NCBI GenBank assembly: GCA_902526075.1 | Contig: CABZJM010000007.1 | Coordinates: 1 to 64,000, forward strand | Direction of reading: 5' to 3' | DNA length: 64,000 nucleotides | Origin: an uncultured Bacteroidota bacterium | GTDB lineage: Bacteria > Bacteroidota > Bacteroidia > Flavobacteriales > Flavobacteriaceae | Shown: positions 16,791 through 26,620 of the stretch, piece after piece | How the letters are laid out: each line of letters opens with the position of its first letter | How positions within the stretch are numbered: the stretch's first letter is position 1 | Notes under the pieces: generated by a model | The model's database searches: none | What the model saw: only the letters and a program-made list of their open reading frames with translations | What the model was told of the DNA's origin: nothing | Translations under genes and position numbers: made by a program

Positions 16791-19412
16791 CTATTTGGAA
16801 TACATATTAATAAAATTAATTTTATCACCATCAAAACGGAAAGATTCCATCCAGTTTTTAGTAGTTGATTCACCGTTTGATTCAACAATATTTCCTTCAT
16901 CCCATAATAATACCCATTCATCACCATTATCACCTGTAACTGCAAGGTTAACTGCAATACTATAATCTTCAATATAAACTTCAGAATATGTATCTGATAT
17001 ATGTTTCATGGCAGATTCCTTACCTTCGATTAATGAACCATCAGAAAGATTAAAAACAACATCTTCTGAAAGATAGTCAGCAACTCTCGTGTAATCTTTA
17101 GCTATTAAATCTCTTACCATAGATTGTACTATTAATACCTTCTCCTCGTTTCCCATTTCAAATGTATCAAGATATGTAGCATCATATACATACGTTACAG
17201 ATTTGTGATCAACATCATGAGTTCCATGACCTCCTAATATCGGAGCAATTACCAAACCGATTAAGCATGTGAGTTTAATAAGAATGTTCATAGATGGTCC
17301 TGATGTGTCTTTGAAAGGATCTCCAACCGTGTCTCCAGTAACTGATGCCTTGTGCGCATCAGATCCTTTGAATGTCATTTCTCCGTTAATTTCGACACCT
17401 GCTTCAAAAGATTTTTTTGCATTGTCCCATGCACCCCCAGCATTATTTTGGAAAATTGCCCATAAAACTCCACTGACCGTAACCCCAGCCATATATCCAC
17501 CAAGCATTTCAGCAATTAATTGATTATCTAATCCAAATAACATTGGTAAGACTGTAATAAATATCGGTGTTCCTATTGTTAATATTCCAGGCAACATCAT
17601 TTCTTTAAGAGATGCTTTTGTTGAGATGTCAACACATTTATCATACTCAGGCTTCGCCTTACCCTTCATTATTCCAGGAATCTCTTTAAATTGTCTTCTT
17701 ACTTCAAAAACCATTTCCATAGCAGCCTTTCCGACAGCATTCATAGCTAAGGCAGAAAATACTACAGGAACCATACCCCCAACAAATAACATTGCTAAAA
17801 CTGGTGCTTTAAATATATTGATACCTTCAATTCCTGTAAATGTGACGTAAGCTGCAAATAAAGCGAGAGAAGTAAGAGCTGCAGAAGCAATTGCAAACCC
17901 CTTGCCAGTAGCTGCTGTAGTATTACCAACTGAATCTAATATATCTGTTCTTTCCCTTACAATAGGATCTTGTCCACTCATCTCGGCAACTCCACCTGCA
18001 TTGTCAGATATTGGACCAAAGGCATCAATTGCTAATTGCATTCCAGTTGTTGCCATCATAGCTGAAGCAGATAAAGCTACTCCGTAAAAACCAGCAAAAG
18101 CATATGCTGCCCATATTGCAGCTGCAAATAAGATTACTGATCCAAAAGTTGAAATCATACCAGTTGCTAAACCTGCAATAATATTGGTAGCTGAACCAGT
18201 ACTTGATTTTTGAACGATTTCAAGAACAGGTTTTTTACCTAGGCCAGTGTAATATTCAGTGATTGCAGAAATAAACCAGCCAACAATTAAACCAGTTAAT
18301 GTAGCGTAGAAAACATTAATTGAGGCGATTTCTTTTAAACCTTCACCAAAAAACTCCATATTTAATGTTTCAGGTAGCATATATTGAACCAAGAAAATAC
18401 AGGATACTGCAACCAGCAGTATAGAAATTCCATTTCCTCTGTTAAGAGCACCCATCACTTCGTCCTCCTTTGCATCATTTGAGTTTATTTTTACAAATAG
18501 TGTACCTATTAGGGATATAATAATACCTAGTCCAGCAATTGCCATTGGTAATAAAATTGGTCCAATTCCGCCAAAATTATCTTCAATCGATCCTCCCATA
18601 TCAATGATAACATAATTTCCAAGCACCATGGCAGCGAGGACTGTTGCTACATATGAACCAAATAAGTCAGCTCCCATTCCAGCAACATCTCCAACGTTAT
18701 CTCCAACGTTATCTGCAATTGTAGCTGGATTTCGTGGATCATCTTCTGGGATTCCAGCTTCAACTTTTCCTACTAAATCAGCACCTACATCTGCAGCTTT
18801 AGTATAAATTCCACCACCGACTCTTGCAAATAAAGCTATTGATTCTGCTCCTAACGAAAATCCAGCTAAAGTTTCTAAAACTATAGTCATTGTATCACTA
18901 GCAGATCCATAGTCAGTATCGGCCCAAACACCACCCATGAAATAGTTAAAAAATATAATAAAGAAAGCTGTTAAACCTAATACAGCTAAGCCCGCTACAC
19001 CTAATCCCATAACTGTTCCTCCAGCAAATGAAATTTTGAGGGCATCTGGTAAAGATGTTTTTGCTGCTTGAGTAGTTCTAACATTTGTTTTAGTAGCAAT
19101 CTTCATTCCTATATTACCAGCATAAGCTGAGAAAAATGCTCCAAAAATAAATGATACGACAATTAAAATGTGAGTTGTAGGTACAATAAATGATATACCT
19201 GATAGAACTGCACTTACCACCAATACAAATACAGATAATAAACGATATTCAGCATTTAAAAAGGCCAACGCACCTTCATATATGTGATCAGAAATCTCTT
19301 TCATTTTTCCATCACCAGCATCTTGTTTCATCACCCAGGACCTTCTAATAAAGACATAAGCAAGGCCTAACGCTGACATGATTATTGGCATGTAAATCAT
19401 CATTGAATCCAT
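16791..19412 (-). CDS. hppA: Membrane-bound ion-translocating pyrophosphatase with C-terminal NTF2/SnoaL-like domain
   Basis: Polytopic membrane protein that couples pyrophosphate hydrolysis to export of H+ and/or Na+. The core (about 1-730) carries [30 protein letters not shown] and [28 protein letters not shown] has Ala at the position that separates K+-dependent enzymes (Ala) from K+-independent ones (Lys), so this should be the K+-dependent type; many of those pump Na+. The core normally ends near LVIAPILGG (about residue 727). Here a His/Asp-rich linker and a ~119-residue domain follow ([20 protein letters not shown] ... [20 protein letters not shown]) that looks like an NTF2/SnoaL-type fold. 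Total 873 residues. The ion specificity and the role of the extra domain are not determined by the sequence. Confidence 0.95.
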   Translation of the reverse strand: MDSMMIYMPIIMSALGLAYVFIRRSWVMKQDAGDGKMKEISDHIYEGALAFLNAEYRLLSVFVLVVSAVLSGISFIVPTTHILIVVSFIFGAFFSAYAGNIGMKIATKTNVRTTQAAKTSLPDALKISFAGGTVMGLGVAGLAVLGLTAFFIIFFNYFMGGVWADTDYGSASDTMTIVLETLAGFSLGAESIALFARVGGGIYTKAADVGADLVGKVEAGIPEDDPRNPATIADNVGDNVGDVAGMGADLFGSYVATVLAAMVLGNYVIIDMGGSIEDNFGGIGPILLPMAIAGLGIIISLIGTLFVKINSNDAKEDEVMGALNRGNGISILLVAVSCIFLVQYMLPETLNMEFFGEGLKEIASINVFYATLTGLIVGWFISAITEYYTGLGKKPVLEIVQKSSTGSATNIIAGLATGMISTFGSVILFAAAIWAAYAFAGFYGVALSASAMMATTGMQLAIDAFGPISDNAGGVAEMSGQDPIVRERTDILDSVGNTTAATGKGFAIASAALTSLALFAAYVTFTGIEGINIFKAPVLAMLFVGGMVPVVFSALAMNAVGKAAMEMVFEVRRQFKEIPGIMKGKAKPEYDKCVDISTKASLKEMMLPGILTIGTPIFITVLPMLFGLDNQLIAEMLGGYMAGVTVSGVLWAIFQNNAGGAWDNAKKSFEAGVEINGEMTFKGSDAHKASVTGDTVGDPFKDTSGPSMNILIKLTCLIGLVIAPILGGHGTHDVDHKSVTYVYDATYLDTFEMGNEEKVLIVQSMVRDLIAKDYTRVADYLSEDVVFNLSDGSLIEGKESAMKHISDTYSEVYIEDYSIAVNLAVTGDNGDEWVLLWDEGNIVESNGESTTKNWMESFRFDGDKINFINMYSK

Positions 19413-19435
19413 AGTTAATTTTTTTGATTAGTTGG

Positions 19436-19443
19436 CAAAAATA
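19436..19443 (-). promoter_or_regulatory. Promoter -7 element for hppA
   Basis: TATTTTTG on the minus strand matches TAnnTTTG, 23 bases before the hppA ATG. The context ACTATTTTTGCCAA is nearly the same as that upstream of pdhB (ACTATTTTTGTCAA). Confidence 0.5.
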
Positions 19444-19477
19444 GTGAAATAGAGTTAATTAAGGAAAAACTCTTAAA

Positions 19478-20455
19478 TTATTTGTAGAGTACTTTTCTAA
19501 CCGCTTTTATAACATCTTCACTGTTCGGGAGCCATTCTTTAAGCAAAACAGGGGAATATGGAGCGGGTGTATCAGCAGTGTTAATTTTCTCAATTGGAGC
19601 ATCAAGATAATCAAATGCTTGTGATTGAACTTGGTAGGTGATTTCAGTTGCGACATTACCAAATGGCCAAGCTTCTTCTAGAATTACAAGCCTATTAGTT
19701 TTTTTTACAGAATTTAGTATAGCTTCATGATCCATCGGTCTGACTGTTCTAAGGTCAATAACTTCACAAGAAATATTTTCTTTGTCTAATTCATCTGCTG
19801 CCTTATAGGCCTCCTTAATTATTTTACCAAAAGAAACAATTGTAACATCGGAACCTTCTCTTTTTGTATCAGCAACACCAATAGGAATTGTGTACTCTCC
19901 CTCAGGAACCTCACCTTTGTCTCCATACATCTGCTCACTTTCCATAAATATCACTGGGTCATCATCACGAATCGCTGATTTTAATAATCCTTTTGCATCA
20001 TATGGATTTGAGGGTACGATTACCTTTAACCCGGGGGTATTGGCAAACCAATTTTCAAAAGCCTGTGAATGAGTTGCAGCTAGTTGACCAGCAGAAGCAG
20101 TTGGGCCTCTAAAAACAATTGGACATTTGAATTGACCACCTGACATTTGTCTAATTTTTGCAGCATTATTGATTATTTGATCAATTCCTACTAATGAGAA
20201 ATTAAAAGTCATGTATTCAACGATTGGTCTGTTTCCTGTCATGGTTGAACCAATAGCCACTCCAGCAAAACCAAGTTCAGATATTGGGGTATCGATAACC
20301 CTTTTTGGTCCAAATTCATCAAGCATACCTTTTGATGCTTTGTATGCTCCATTGTACTCGGCAACTTCTTCACCCATTAGAAATATACTTTCGTCATTTC
20401 TCATCTCTTCACTCATTGCTTCACAAACAGCCTCTCTGAATTGAATAGTCCTCAT
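19478..20455 (-). CDS. pdhB: Pyruvate dehydrogenase E1 component, beta subunit
   Basis: The beta subunit of a heterotetrameric E1, which with ThDP decarboxylates pyruvate and acetylates the E2 lipoyl group. About 325 residues from ATG 20455 (MRTIQFREAVCEAMSEEM): a transketolase pyrimidine-binding domain (FLMGEEVAEYNGAYKASKGM, DTPISELGFAGVAIG, AATHSQAFENWFANTPGLKV) followed by the transketolase C-terminal domain (VTIVSFGKIIKEAYKAADEL, VRPMDHEAIL, LEEAWPFGNVATEI). The SEQMYGDKGEVPEGEY segment favours the pyruvate enzyme over branched-chain E1. The alpha subunit and E2 are not adjacent, as is usual in Flavobacteriia. It is upstream of hppA on the same strand, but hppA has its own promoter-like element. 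Confidence 0.93.
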   Translation of the reverse strand: MRTIQFREAVCEAMSEEMRNDESIFLMGEEVAEYNGAYKASKGMLDEFGPKRVIDTPISELGFAGVAIGSTMTGNRPIVEYMTFNFSLVGIDQIINNAAKIRQMSGGQFKCPIVFRGPTASAGQLAATHSQAFENWFANTPGLKVIVPSNPYDAKGLLKSAIRDDDPVIFMESEQMYGDKGEVPEGEYTIPIGVADTKREGSDVTIVSFGKIIKEAYKAADELDKENISCEVIDLRTVRPMDHEAILNSVKKTNRLVILEEAWPFGNVATEITYQVQSQAFDYLDAPIEKINTADTPAPYSPVLLKEWLPNSEDVIKAVRKVLYK

Positions 20456-20471
20456 AAAATTTAATTTTTGA

Positions 20472-20479
20472 CAAAAATA
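20472..20479 (-). promoter_or_regulatory. Promoter -7 element for pdhB
   Basis: TATTTTTG on the minus strand, 16 bases before the pdhB ATG, matches TAnnTTTG. No clear -33 element is visible. Confidence 0.5.
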
Positions 20480-20552
20480 GTAAAGCAATTAAAATTAAAC
20501 ATTAATATGCTAAAATTATTTATTAATTAAAGTTTTTTGTCTTTCAAATTAG

Positions 20553-20560
20553 TAACTTTG
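20553..20560 (+). promoter_or_regulatory. Promoter -7 element for etfBA
   Basis: TAACTTTG matches TAnnTTTG and lies 25 bases before the etfB ATG, giving an expected start site in the short region before etfB. Confidence 0.5.
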
Positions 20561-20585
20561 AGGGTGGATTTGAATTAGATAAATT

Positions 20586-21332
20586 ATGAAAATTCTTGTT
20601 TGTATAAGTCATGTTCCAGACACTACATCAAAGATTAATTTTTGCGAGAATAATAGCAAATTTGACAAATCTGGTGTACAGTTTGTAATTAATCCAAATG
20701 ACGAATTTGGATTAACAAGGGCTGTTTGGTTTAAGGAGAAAAATAATGCTACAATTGATGTAATTAATGTAGGATTAAAGGATTCAGAATCAACACTTAG
20801 AAAGGCACTTGCCATCGGGGCAGATAAGGCAATAAGAATCAATCACGATCCTAAAGACGGTTTTTCCGTAGCGAAATTTATATCAGATTACATTAATGAA
20901 AACAATTACAATCTGATAATTGCAGGTAGAGAATCTATTGATTACAATGGTGGTATGGTTCCTGGAATGATTTCAGCTCTTACTAATATAAATTTTGTTG
21001 ACAAATGCATTTCTTTAAATATTTCTGGTAATTCTGTCGAAGCCTCAAGAGAAATTGAGGGTGGTAAAGAAAACATATCAACCCAACTACCTTTGATAAT
21101 TGGTGGCCAAAAAGGTCTAGTTGAAGAGAGTGATTTACGAATTCCCAACATGAGGGGAATTATGATGGCAAGGAAAAAAGAACTAGTTGTATTAGAAACT
21201 ATTGATGATCCAAGAGCAACTCATTCAAAAAGTTTTGAAAAACCCGAACCAAAAGGAGAGGTTACTCTCGTATCATCTGATGATATTGAAAAGTTAATTG
21301 ATTTGTTACATAACGAAGCTAAAGCATTATAA
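20586..21332 (+). CDS. etfB: Electron transfer flavoprotein, beta subunit
   Basis: A 248-residue subunit that binds AMP and pairs with EtfA to carry electrons from acyl-CoA dehydrogenases to the quinone pool. It starts MKILVCISHVPDTTSKI. Family landmarks include NPNDEFGLTRAV, AIGADKAIRI, the nucleotide-binding AGRESIDYNGGMVPGMIS, and LPLIIGGQKGLVEESDLRIP, followed by the C-terminal arm that wraps the alpha subunit. It is followed after one base by etfA, the standard pair. The pairing suggests beta-oxidation or related dehydrogenases elsewhere in the genome. Confidence 0.96.
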   Translation: MKILVCISHVPDTTSKINFCENNSKFDKSGVQFVINPNDEFGLTRAVWFKEKNNATIDVINVGLKDSESTLRKALAIGADKAIRINHDPKDGFSVAKFISDYINENNYNLIIAGRESIDYNGGMVPGMISALTNINFVDKCISLNISGNSVEASREIEGGKENISTQLPLIIGGQKGLVEESDLRIPNMRGIMMARKKELVVLETIDDPRATHSKSFEKPEPKGEVTLVSSDDIEKLIDLLHNEAKAL

Positions 21333-21333
21333 T

Positions 21334-22299
21334 ATGGAAATACTAATTTTTGCAGAAACTGATGAAAAGGGTAATCTTAAAAAAGACGCCTATGAAATTG
21401 CTTCATATGCCTCAGAGATTTCCTCAGAAAATGGAGGTAGTGTAAACGCTTTGTGTTTCAATGCTTTCAATGCTGAAAGTTTATCAGATTATGGAGTTAA
21501 TAAAATAATAAACTCTAAAAACGAAGAACTTAAGAATTTTGACCCAAACAACTATTCAAAATGTATTTCTGAGGTTTTTAACAACGAAAAATGTAATTTA
21601 CTTGTACTAAGCGCGAGTTCAAATTCAAAGCACTTAGGAGGAATATTATCTGTTTTAACGGATGCAAGTTATGTTACAAATGTAATTTCAAAACTCACCA
21701 ATGGTGAAAAGATGACAGTTGTAAGAAACACCTTTACAAATAAAGCTTTTGAAACTGTTGAAATAATTAAAAACAAAATTATTTTAGCTATTTCAAAAAA
21801 TTCTTTTGGTCTTAAAGAAAAACCTGTAAAGTCTGAGTTTTCTGATATAAATTTTAATATTTCTGAATCTAAAAACAAAGTAAAATCAATTGAAAGAGCA
21901 GCTAATAAAGTAACAATTGCCGATGCTGATATTGTTGTTTCAGGAGGAAGAGGATTAAAAGGACCTGAAAATTGGCATCTAGTAGAAAATCTTGCTGAAG
22001 TTCTAGGCGGTGCCACGGCATGCTCAAAGCCTGTCTCAGATTTAGGCTGGAGACCCCACAGTGAACATGTAGGACAAACTGGTAAGCCTGTATCATCAAA
22101 CTTATATATTGCAATTGGTATTTCCGGAGCAATTCAGCATCTTGCTGGTGTTAATTCATCAAAAGTAAAAGTCGTTATAAATACAGACCCTGAGGCTCCC
22201 TTTTTTAAAGCTGCTGATTACGGAATTGTTGGTGATGCTTTTGAAGTTGTACCAAAATTAATTGATAAATTAAAAGAATTTAAAGCTGTAAATGAGTAA
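21334..22299 (+). CDS. etfA: Electron transfer flavoprotein, alpha subunit
   Basis: About 321 residues from ATG 21334 (MEILIFAETDEKGNLKKDA). The C-terminal FAD domain is clear: GGRGLKGPENWHLVENLAE, GATACSKPVSDLGWRPHSEHVGQTG (FAD-binding SRP-like and VGQTG), IAIGISGAIQHLAG and INTDPEAPFFKAADYGIVGD. This matches the ETF alpha signature. The N-terminal half is the ETF adenine-nucleotide-binding-like fold. It is co-transcribed with etfB, one base downstream. The gap to the next gene is 42 bases and shows no terminator. Confidence 0.96.
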   Translation: MEILIFAETDEKGNLKKDAYEIASYASEISSENGGSVNALCFNAFNAESLSDYGVNKIINSKNEELKNFDPNNYSKCISEVFNNEKCNLLVLSASSNSKHLGGILSVLTDASYVTNVISKLTNGEKMTVVRNTFTNKAFETVEIIKNKIILAISKNSFGLKEKPVKSEFSDINFNISESKNKVKSIERAANKVTIADADIVVSGGRGLKGPENWHLVENLAEVLGGATACSKPVSDLGWRPHSEHVGQTGKPVSSNLYIAIGISGAIQHLAGVNSSKVKVVINTDPEAPFFKAADYGIVGDAFEVVPKLIDKLKEFKAVNE

Positions 22300-22341
22300 T
22301 ATTTATTTTTTTAAATTAAAACATAACATTAGATTTACTTT

Positions 22342-22938
22342 ATGAATCTAGTTCAACTGCTAATTAACGGCATTTCCTACAGCCAAACGCAAAATGGTGC
22401 ATATGCATTGATTTTAACTGAAATGCAAGGCGAGAGAAAGTTACCAATAGTAATAGGCACAAATGAGGCACAGTCAATTGCGATTGCTATTGAAAAAGAA
22501 ATTAAACCTCCAAGACCATTGACTCACGATTTATTCAAAAATTTTTGTGTAAGATTTGATATCAAAATAAAACAAGTGATTATCCACAAGCTGGTCGATG
22601 GTGTATTTTACTCTAGCGTCATTTGTGAAAGAGATGGAATTGAAGAAATAATCGACTCCAGATCAAGTGATGCTATCGCACTGGCCATAAGATTTGAAGC
22701 TCCAATTTACACTTATGAAAATATTCTTGAAAAAGCAGGGGTTATTATTAAGGTAGAAAAAGAAATTGACGAAAGGTCATTGCTAAAAGAGTTGTTTGCT
22801 GACGAAAACTCAGAGATTGAATGTAGTGAACTTAAAGAGAAAACAACTAAAGAACTGGAAGAATTATTAAGAATTGCAGTTCAAAATGAAAATTATGAAT
22901 CAGCTGCAAAAATCAGGGATGAAATTTCCAATAGATAA
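22342..22938 (+). CDS. Bifunctional nuclease family protein (DUF151) with UVR motif
   Basis: 198 residues. The N-terminal part is a DUF151/BFN domain (MNLVQLLINGISYSQTQNG, ALILTEMQGERKLPIVIG, THDLFKNF, IDSRSSDAIALAIRFEAPIY). Plant and bacterial relatives have been described as having RNase and DNase activity. The last ~35 residues form a UVR (UvrB/UvrC) helical motif (LEELLRIAVQNENYESAAK). This combination is common in Bacteroidota. Its last 20 bases overlap the start of the nucleoside transporter gene. Function in this organism is unknown; a role in nucleic acid turnover would fit the neighbouring transporter and thyA. Confidence 0.88.
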   Translation: MNLVQLLINGISYSQTQNGAYALILTEMQGERKLPIVIGTNEAQSIAIAIEKEIKPPRPLTHDLFKNFCVRFDIKIKQVIIHKLVDGVFYSSVICERDGIEEIIDSRSSDAIALAIRFEAPIYTYENILEKAGVIIKVEKEIDERSLLKELFADENSEIECSELKEKTTKELEELLRIAVQNENYESAAKIRDEISNR

Positions 22939-24322
22939 AAAAAAGATACTCTTAACAACCTTATTTTTTATTACTGCAAGTACCTTTGTTTTTGCAGAAG
23001 ATCAAAATATTATTCCAAGTAATGGATTTACCTTTGAAGGTTTACTTAGGGGTCTTTTAGGAATATCGTTTCTAATTTTAACAACTTATCTTCTTTCAAA
23101 TAATAAAAAAGCAATCAACTGGAAAACTACATCAACAGGTTTAGTCCTTCAATTGATTTTAGCAATTGGAGTTCTAAAAATTTCTTGGGTAAAGATGCTA
23201 TTTGAAGGAGCAGGAAAGGTTTTTGTTAAAATACTTGATTTTACTATGGAGGGCACCAAATTTTTATTTGGGGATTTAGTTAGTGCAGAAAATTTTGGGA
23301 ATGTATTTATTTTCTCGATTTTACCCACTGTGATTTTCTTTGCAGCACTAACATCCATTTTATTTTATCTTGGTATAATACAAAAAATTGTAAGAGTAAT
23401 GGCTTTACTATTATCAAAACTTCTTGGTGTTTCTGGGCCCGAAAGTCTTAGTGTAGCGGGAAATATATTTCTTGGTCAAACCGAATCTCCTCTAATGATT
23501 AAAGCATACCTTGAAAAAATGTCAAAATCTGAAATTTTGCTAGTCATGATTGGAGGAATGGCAACAGTTGCTGGTGGTGTTCTGGCTGCTTACATTGGTT
23601 TCCTTGGAGGTGAAGATCCTGAACTTAAGGTCTATTATGCTAAACATCTTTTAACAGCATCTGTTATGGCTGCTCCTGGTGCAATCGTTATTTCCAAAAT
23701 TCTTTACCCAGAAACTGAAAAAATCGATTCAAATGTTGAAGTTTCTCAAGAAAAAATTGGCTCAAATTTTTTAGATGCTATTTCTATTGGAACGTTGGAA
23801 GGATTAAAGTTAGCAGCCAACATAGCAGCAATGCTTTTGGTATTCATTGCCTTCATTGCACTAATTAATTATGTATTAAGTGGCTTTGGTGAGATTACAA
23901 ATTTAAATGCTTGGATTAACGAGAAAACCGTATACTCCCAATTATCATTAGAGCTTATATTAGGATATATTTTTGCTCCAGTTATGTGGTTGATAGGTGT
24001 TGCAAAAGAGGATATTACTTTGATGGGGCAACTACTTGGTATAAAATTAGCAGCTAGTGAATTTATAGGATATATACAATTATCGGATTTAAAAGATGGA
24101 GCCAATGTGATTCACCTAAATTATCAAAAATCAATAATCATAGCCACTTATATGCTTTGCGGTTTTGCAAATTTTGCATCAATTGGAATCCAAATAGGAG
24201 GAATTGGTTCTATTGAACCTAAACAAAGAAAAAATCTTTCAAAATTTGGATTTAAAGCTTTAATTGGTGGGACATTGGCATCCCTTTTATCAGCAACAAT
24301 TGCAGGGATGATTATTGGCTAA
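22919..24322 (+). CDS. Concentrative nucleoside transporter (CNT/NupC family)
   Basis: About 467 residues from ATG 22919 (MKFPIDKKKILLTTLFF). An N-terminal hydrophobic segment ends in FVFAEDQ, and a multi-spanning CNT domain follows. The hallmark loop is GPESLSVAGNIFLGQTESPLMIKAYL, with FLGGEDPELKVYYAKHLLTASVMAAPGAIVISKILYP and the nucleoside-site region MGQLLGIKLAASEF. Family members take up nucleosides with H+ or Na+ across the inner membrane. The N-terminal extension with a signal-like end is usual for Bacteroidota CNT proteins. The ATG lies 20 bases inside the upstream gene, which suggests coupling. A weak AT hairpin (AAAAGTTAATAACTTTT) follows the stop and may be a terminator. Confidence 0.93.
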   Translation: MKFPIDKKKILLTTLFFITASTFVFAEDQNIIPSNGFTFEGLLRGLLGISFLILTTYLLSNNKKAINWKTTSTGLVLQLILAIGVLKISWVKMLFEGAGKVFVKILDFTMEGTKFLFGDLVSAENFGNVFIFSILPTVIFFAALTSILFYLGIIQKIVRVMALLLSKLLGVSGPESLSVAGNIFLGQTESPLMIKAYLEKMSKSEILLVMIGGMATVAGGVLAAYIGFLGGEDPELKVYYAKHLLTASVMAAPGAIVISKILYPETEKIDSNVEVSQEKIGSNFLDAISIGTLEGLKLAANIAAMLLVFIAFIALINYVLSGFGEITNLNAWINEKTVYSQLSLELILGYIFAPVMWLIGVAKEDITLMGQLLGIKLAASEFIGYIQLSDLKDGANVIHLNYQKSIIIATYMLCGFANFASIGIQIGGIGSIEPKQRKNLSKFGFKALIGGTLASLLSATIAGMIIG

Positions 24323-24393
24323 AAAGTTAATAACTTTTACCTTTCTTTTTAATTAAGATTATCACTATTAATTATTTTTACTAACTGGATTTT

Positions 24394-25218
24394 ATGAGAC
24401 AATATTTAGACTTAGTTAAACATGTTCTTGACAATGGAGAACTAAAGGAAGATAGAACCGGAACAGGCACTAAAAGTGTTTTTGGCTATCAAATGAGATT
24501 TGATTTAGATGATGGCTTTCCAATGGTAACAACAAAAAAACTTCATCTTAAATCAATAATTTATGAATTACTGTGGTTTTTAAAAGGGGATACAAATATT
24601 AAATATCTACAACAAAATGGAGTAAAAATTTGGGATGCTTGGGCAGATTCAAATGGAGACCTTGGTCCTGTTTATGGTTTTCAGTGGAGAAATTGGAACA
24701 ATGATGGGATTGATCAAATATATATTTTAATCAATAATTTAAAAAATAATCCAAGTAGCAGAAGACATCTTATTTCCGCTTGGAATCCATCCGTTTTACC
24801 TGATACTTCAAAATCTTTTGAAGCCAATGTTGCTAATGGTAAGGCTGCATTGCCCCCTTGTCATGCATTTTTTCAATTTCATGTAATTAACGGAAAACTT
24901 TCTTGTCAATTGTATCAAAGGAGTGCAGATGTTTTTTTGGGGGTCCCCTTTAACATAGCATCATATTCACTTTTAACCATTATGATAGCTCAAGTATGTG
25001 ATTTAAAATTAGGTGATTTTATTCATACTTTCGGAGATGCTCATATTTATAGCAATCACTTTGATCAGATGAGGCTACAACTAACTAGAGAACCTAGGAA
25101 GCTGCCAACTCTTAAAGTCAATAAAAAAATTAAAAGTATTTTTGATTTTAAATTTGAAGATTTTATCCTTGAAGATTATAATCCTCATCCTCACATTAAA
25201 GGAAAAGTTGCAGTTTAG
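24394..25218 (+). CDS. thyA: Thymidylate synthase
   Basis: Converts dUMP to dTMP with methylene-tetrahydrofolate. 274 residues, starting [26 protein letters not shown]. Catalytic cysteine in [13 protein letters not shown] (about residue 153), folate and nucleotide sites in [20 protein letters not shown] and [14 protein letters not shown]-terminal GKVAV. It heads a run thyA-folA-fabD-lspA with small or overlapping junctions. The next gene, dihydrofolate reductase, recycles its folate product, the classic pair. Confidence 0.98.
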   Translation: MRQYLDLVKHVLDNGELKEDRTGTGTKSVFGYQMRFDLDDGFPMVTTKKLHLKSIIYELLWFLKGDTNIKYLQQNGVKIWDAWADSNGDLGPVYGFQWRNWNNDGIDQIYILINNLKNNPSSRRHLISAWNPSVLPDTSKSFEANVANGKAALPPCHAFFQFHVINGKLSCQLYQRSADVFLGVPFNIASYSLLTIMIAQVCDLKLGDFIHTFGDAHIYSNHFDQMRLQLTREPRKLPTLKVNKKIKSIFDFKFEDFILEDYNPHPHIKGKVAV

Positions 25219-25226
25219 TCGTTCTC

Positions 25227-25727
25227 ATGATAAAAAAAACTATAACCATTATTGTTGCTGCAGCTGAAAATGATGCTATCGGAAAAAATAATGGTCTTAT
25301 CTGGAGTTTGCCAGATGATCTAAAAAGGTTTAAAAGACTTACCTCCGGTCATTGCATAATAATGGGTAGAAAAACGTTTGATTCATTTCCCGGATTATTA
25401 CCAAACAGAAAACATATTGTTATCTCAAAAAAATCTAAAAGTTACTTTCCAGATGAAGTTATTGTTGTAAATAATTTTGAGGATGCAATAAAAGCAACTA
25501 GTGAGGATGAAAATCCATTCATAATTGGAGGTGGACAAATTTATAATATAGCCTTGAAATACAGCGATACTATTGAATTAACAAGGGTTCATAAAGAGTT
25601 TGAAGCTGATACTTTCTTTCCAAAAATTAACGAAGACGAATGGGAATTAATTAATGAAGAAAACCATGAAATAGATGAACGCCATAAATATTCATTTACA
25701 TATAAAACATATTTAAAAATTAAGTAA
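25227..25727 (+). CDS. folA: Dihydrofolate reductase
   Basis: NADPH-dependent reduction of dihydrofolate, regenerating the cofactor consumed by ThyA directly upstream. 166 residues with the canonical AAAENDAIGKNNGLIWSLPDDLKRFKRLTSG N-terminal region, here split for reading: the acidic residue of WSLPDDLKRF is the substrate-binding Asp. NADPH-site motifs are IIMGRKTFDSFPGLLPNR and FIIGGGQIYNIALKYSD. It begins 8 bases after the thyA stop and its last base is shared with the ATG of fabD. Confidence 0.97.
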   Translation: MIKKTITIIVAAAENDAIGKNNGLIWSLPDDLKRFKRLTSGHCIIMGRKTFDSFPGLLPNRKHIVISKKSKSYFPDEVIVVNNFEDAIKATSEDENPFIIGGGQIYNIALKYSDTIELTRVHKEFEADTFFPKINEDEWELINEENHEIDERHKYSFTYKTYLKIK

Positions 25728-26620
25728 TGAAAGCATATATTTTCCCAGGGCAAGGCGCACAATTTTCAGGAATGGGCAAGGATTTATTTGAAAATTCAAA
25801 AACTGCTTATGAACTTTTTAATAATGCTAACGAAATTTTAGGTTTTAAAATAAGTGATGTGATGTTTAACGGGTCGACTGAAGATTTAAAACAAACCTCG
25901 GTCACTCAACCAGCTATTTTTTTACATTCTGTAATATTGGCAATGAGTAAAGAGAATGAAATCTCGCCTGCAATGGTTGCCGGTCATTCTTTAGGAGAAT
26001 TCTCGGCTCTGGTTATAAATAAATCCATTTCATTTGAAGATGGGCTGAAGTTAGTTTCAATTAGAGCAAATGCAATGCAAAAAGCTTGTGAAAATAATCC
26101 TGGTACTATGGCTGCTGTATTAGGGCTTGAAGATAAACTTATTGAAAATGTTTGTAGCGCAGTTAACGGGGTTGTGGTAGCTGCAAATTATAATTGCCCA
26201 GGCCAATTGGTTATTTCTGGTGAATTAAATGCAATAGAATTAGCATGTGAAAAATTAAAAGAAATTGGAGCCCGACGTGCATTAGTTTTACCCGTTGGGG
26301 GTGCATTTCATTCCCCGCTTATGGAAGAAGCAAAAAGGGAGCTTGAAAATGCTATAAATGAAACAGTTTTTTCTGATCCAGTGTGTCCAATATATCAAAA
26401 TGTAAGTGGCCTTCCCTGCTCGTCAGAAATTGAGATAAAAGAAAATTTAATTTCTCAGCTAACTAATCCAGTTAAGTGGACCCAATCAATAACCAAAATG
26501 GTTGAAGATGGGGCTAAGGAGTTTATAGAGGTCGGGCCTGGTCGTGTGCTGCATGGCTTAGTACGGAAAATTAACGGTGATATAAATTCAAGTTCATTAA
26601 ATTTGGAAAATGTTGAATAA
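25727..26620 (+). CDS. fabD: Malonyl-CoA:ACP transacylase
   Basis: Loads malonyl groups on acyl carrier protein for fatty acid synthesis. 297 residues: FPGQGAQFSGMGKDLFE at the start, catalytic serine in AGHSLGEFSALVI (about residue 88), the conserved arginine in SIRANAMQKACENNPGTMAAV, and catalytic histidine in PVGGAFHSPLME. It closes with the NPVKWTQSI and EVGPGRVLHGLVRKI segments typical of FabD. Its end overlaps lspA by 11 bases. Confidence 0.97.
   Translation: MKAYIFPGQGAQFSGMGKDLFENSKTAYELFNNANEILGFKISDVMFNGSTEDLKQTSVTQPAIFLHSVILAMSKENEISPAMVAGHSLGEFSALVINKSISFEDGLKLVSIRANAMQKACENNPGTMAAVLGLEDKLIENVCSAVNGVVVAANYNCPGQLVISGELNAIELACEKLKEIGARRALVLPVGGAFHSPLMEEAKRELENAINETVFSDPVCPIYQNVSGLPCSSEIEIKENLISQLTNPVKWTQSITKMVEDGAKEFIEVGPGRVLHGLVRKINGDINSSSLNLENVE

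Noticed and set aside
18660-18720. Repeated CCAACGTTATCT units in hppA
   Set aside because: They encode the duplicated DNVGDNVGD active-site motif common to all membrane pyrophosphatases, so it is not a separate repeat element.
24318-24345. AAAAGTTAATAACTTTT after the nucleoside transporter as a terminator
   Set aside because: AT-only short stem with an interrupted T-run; too weak to list as a feature, though it may contribute.
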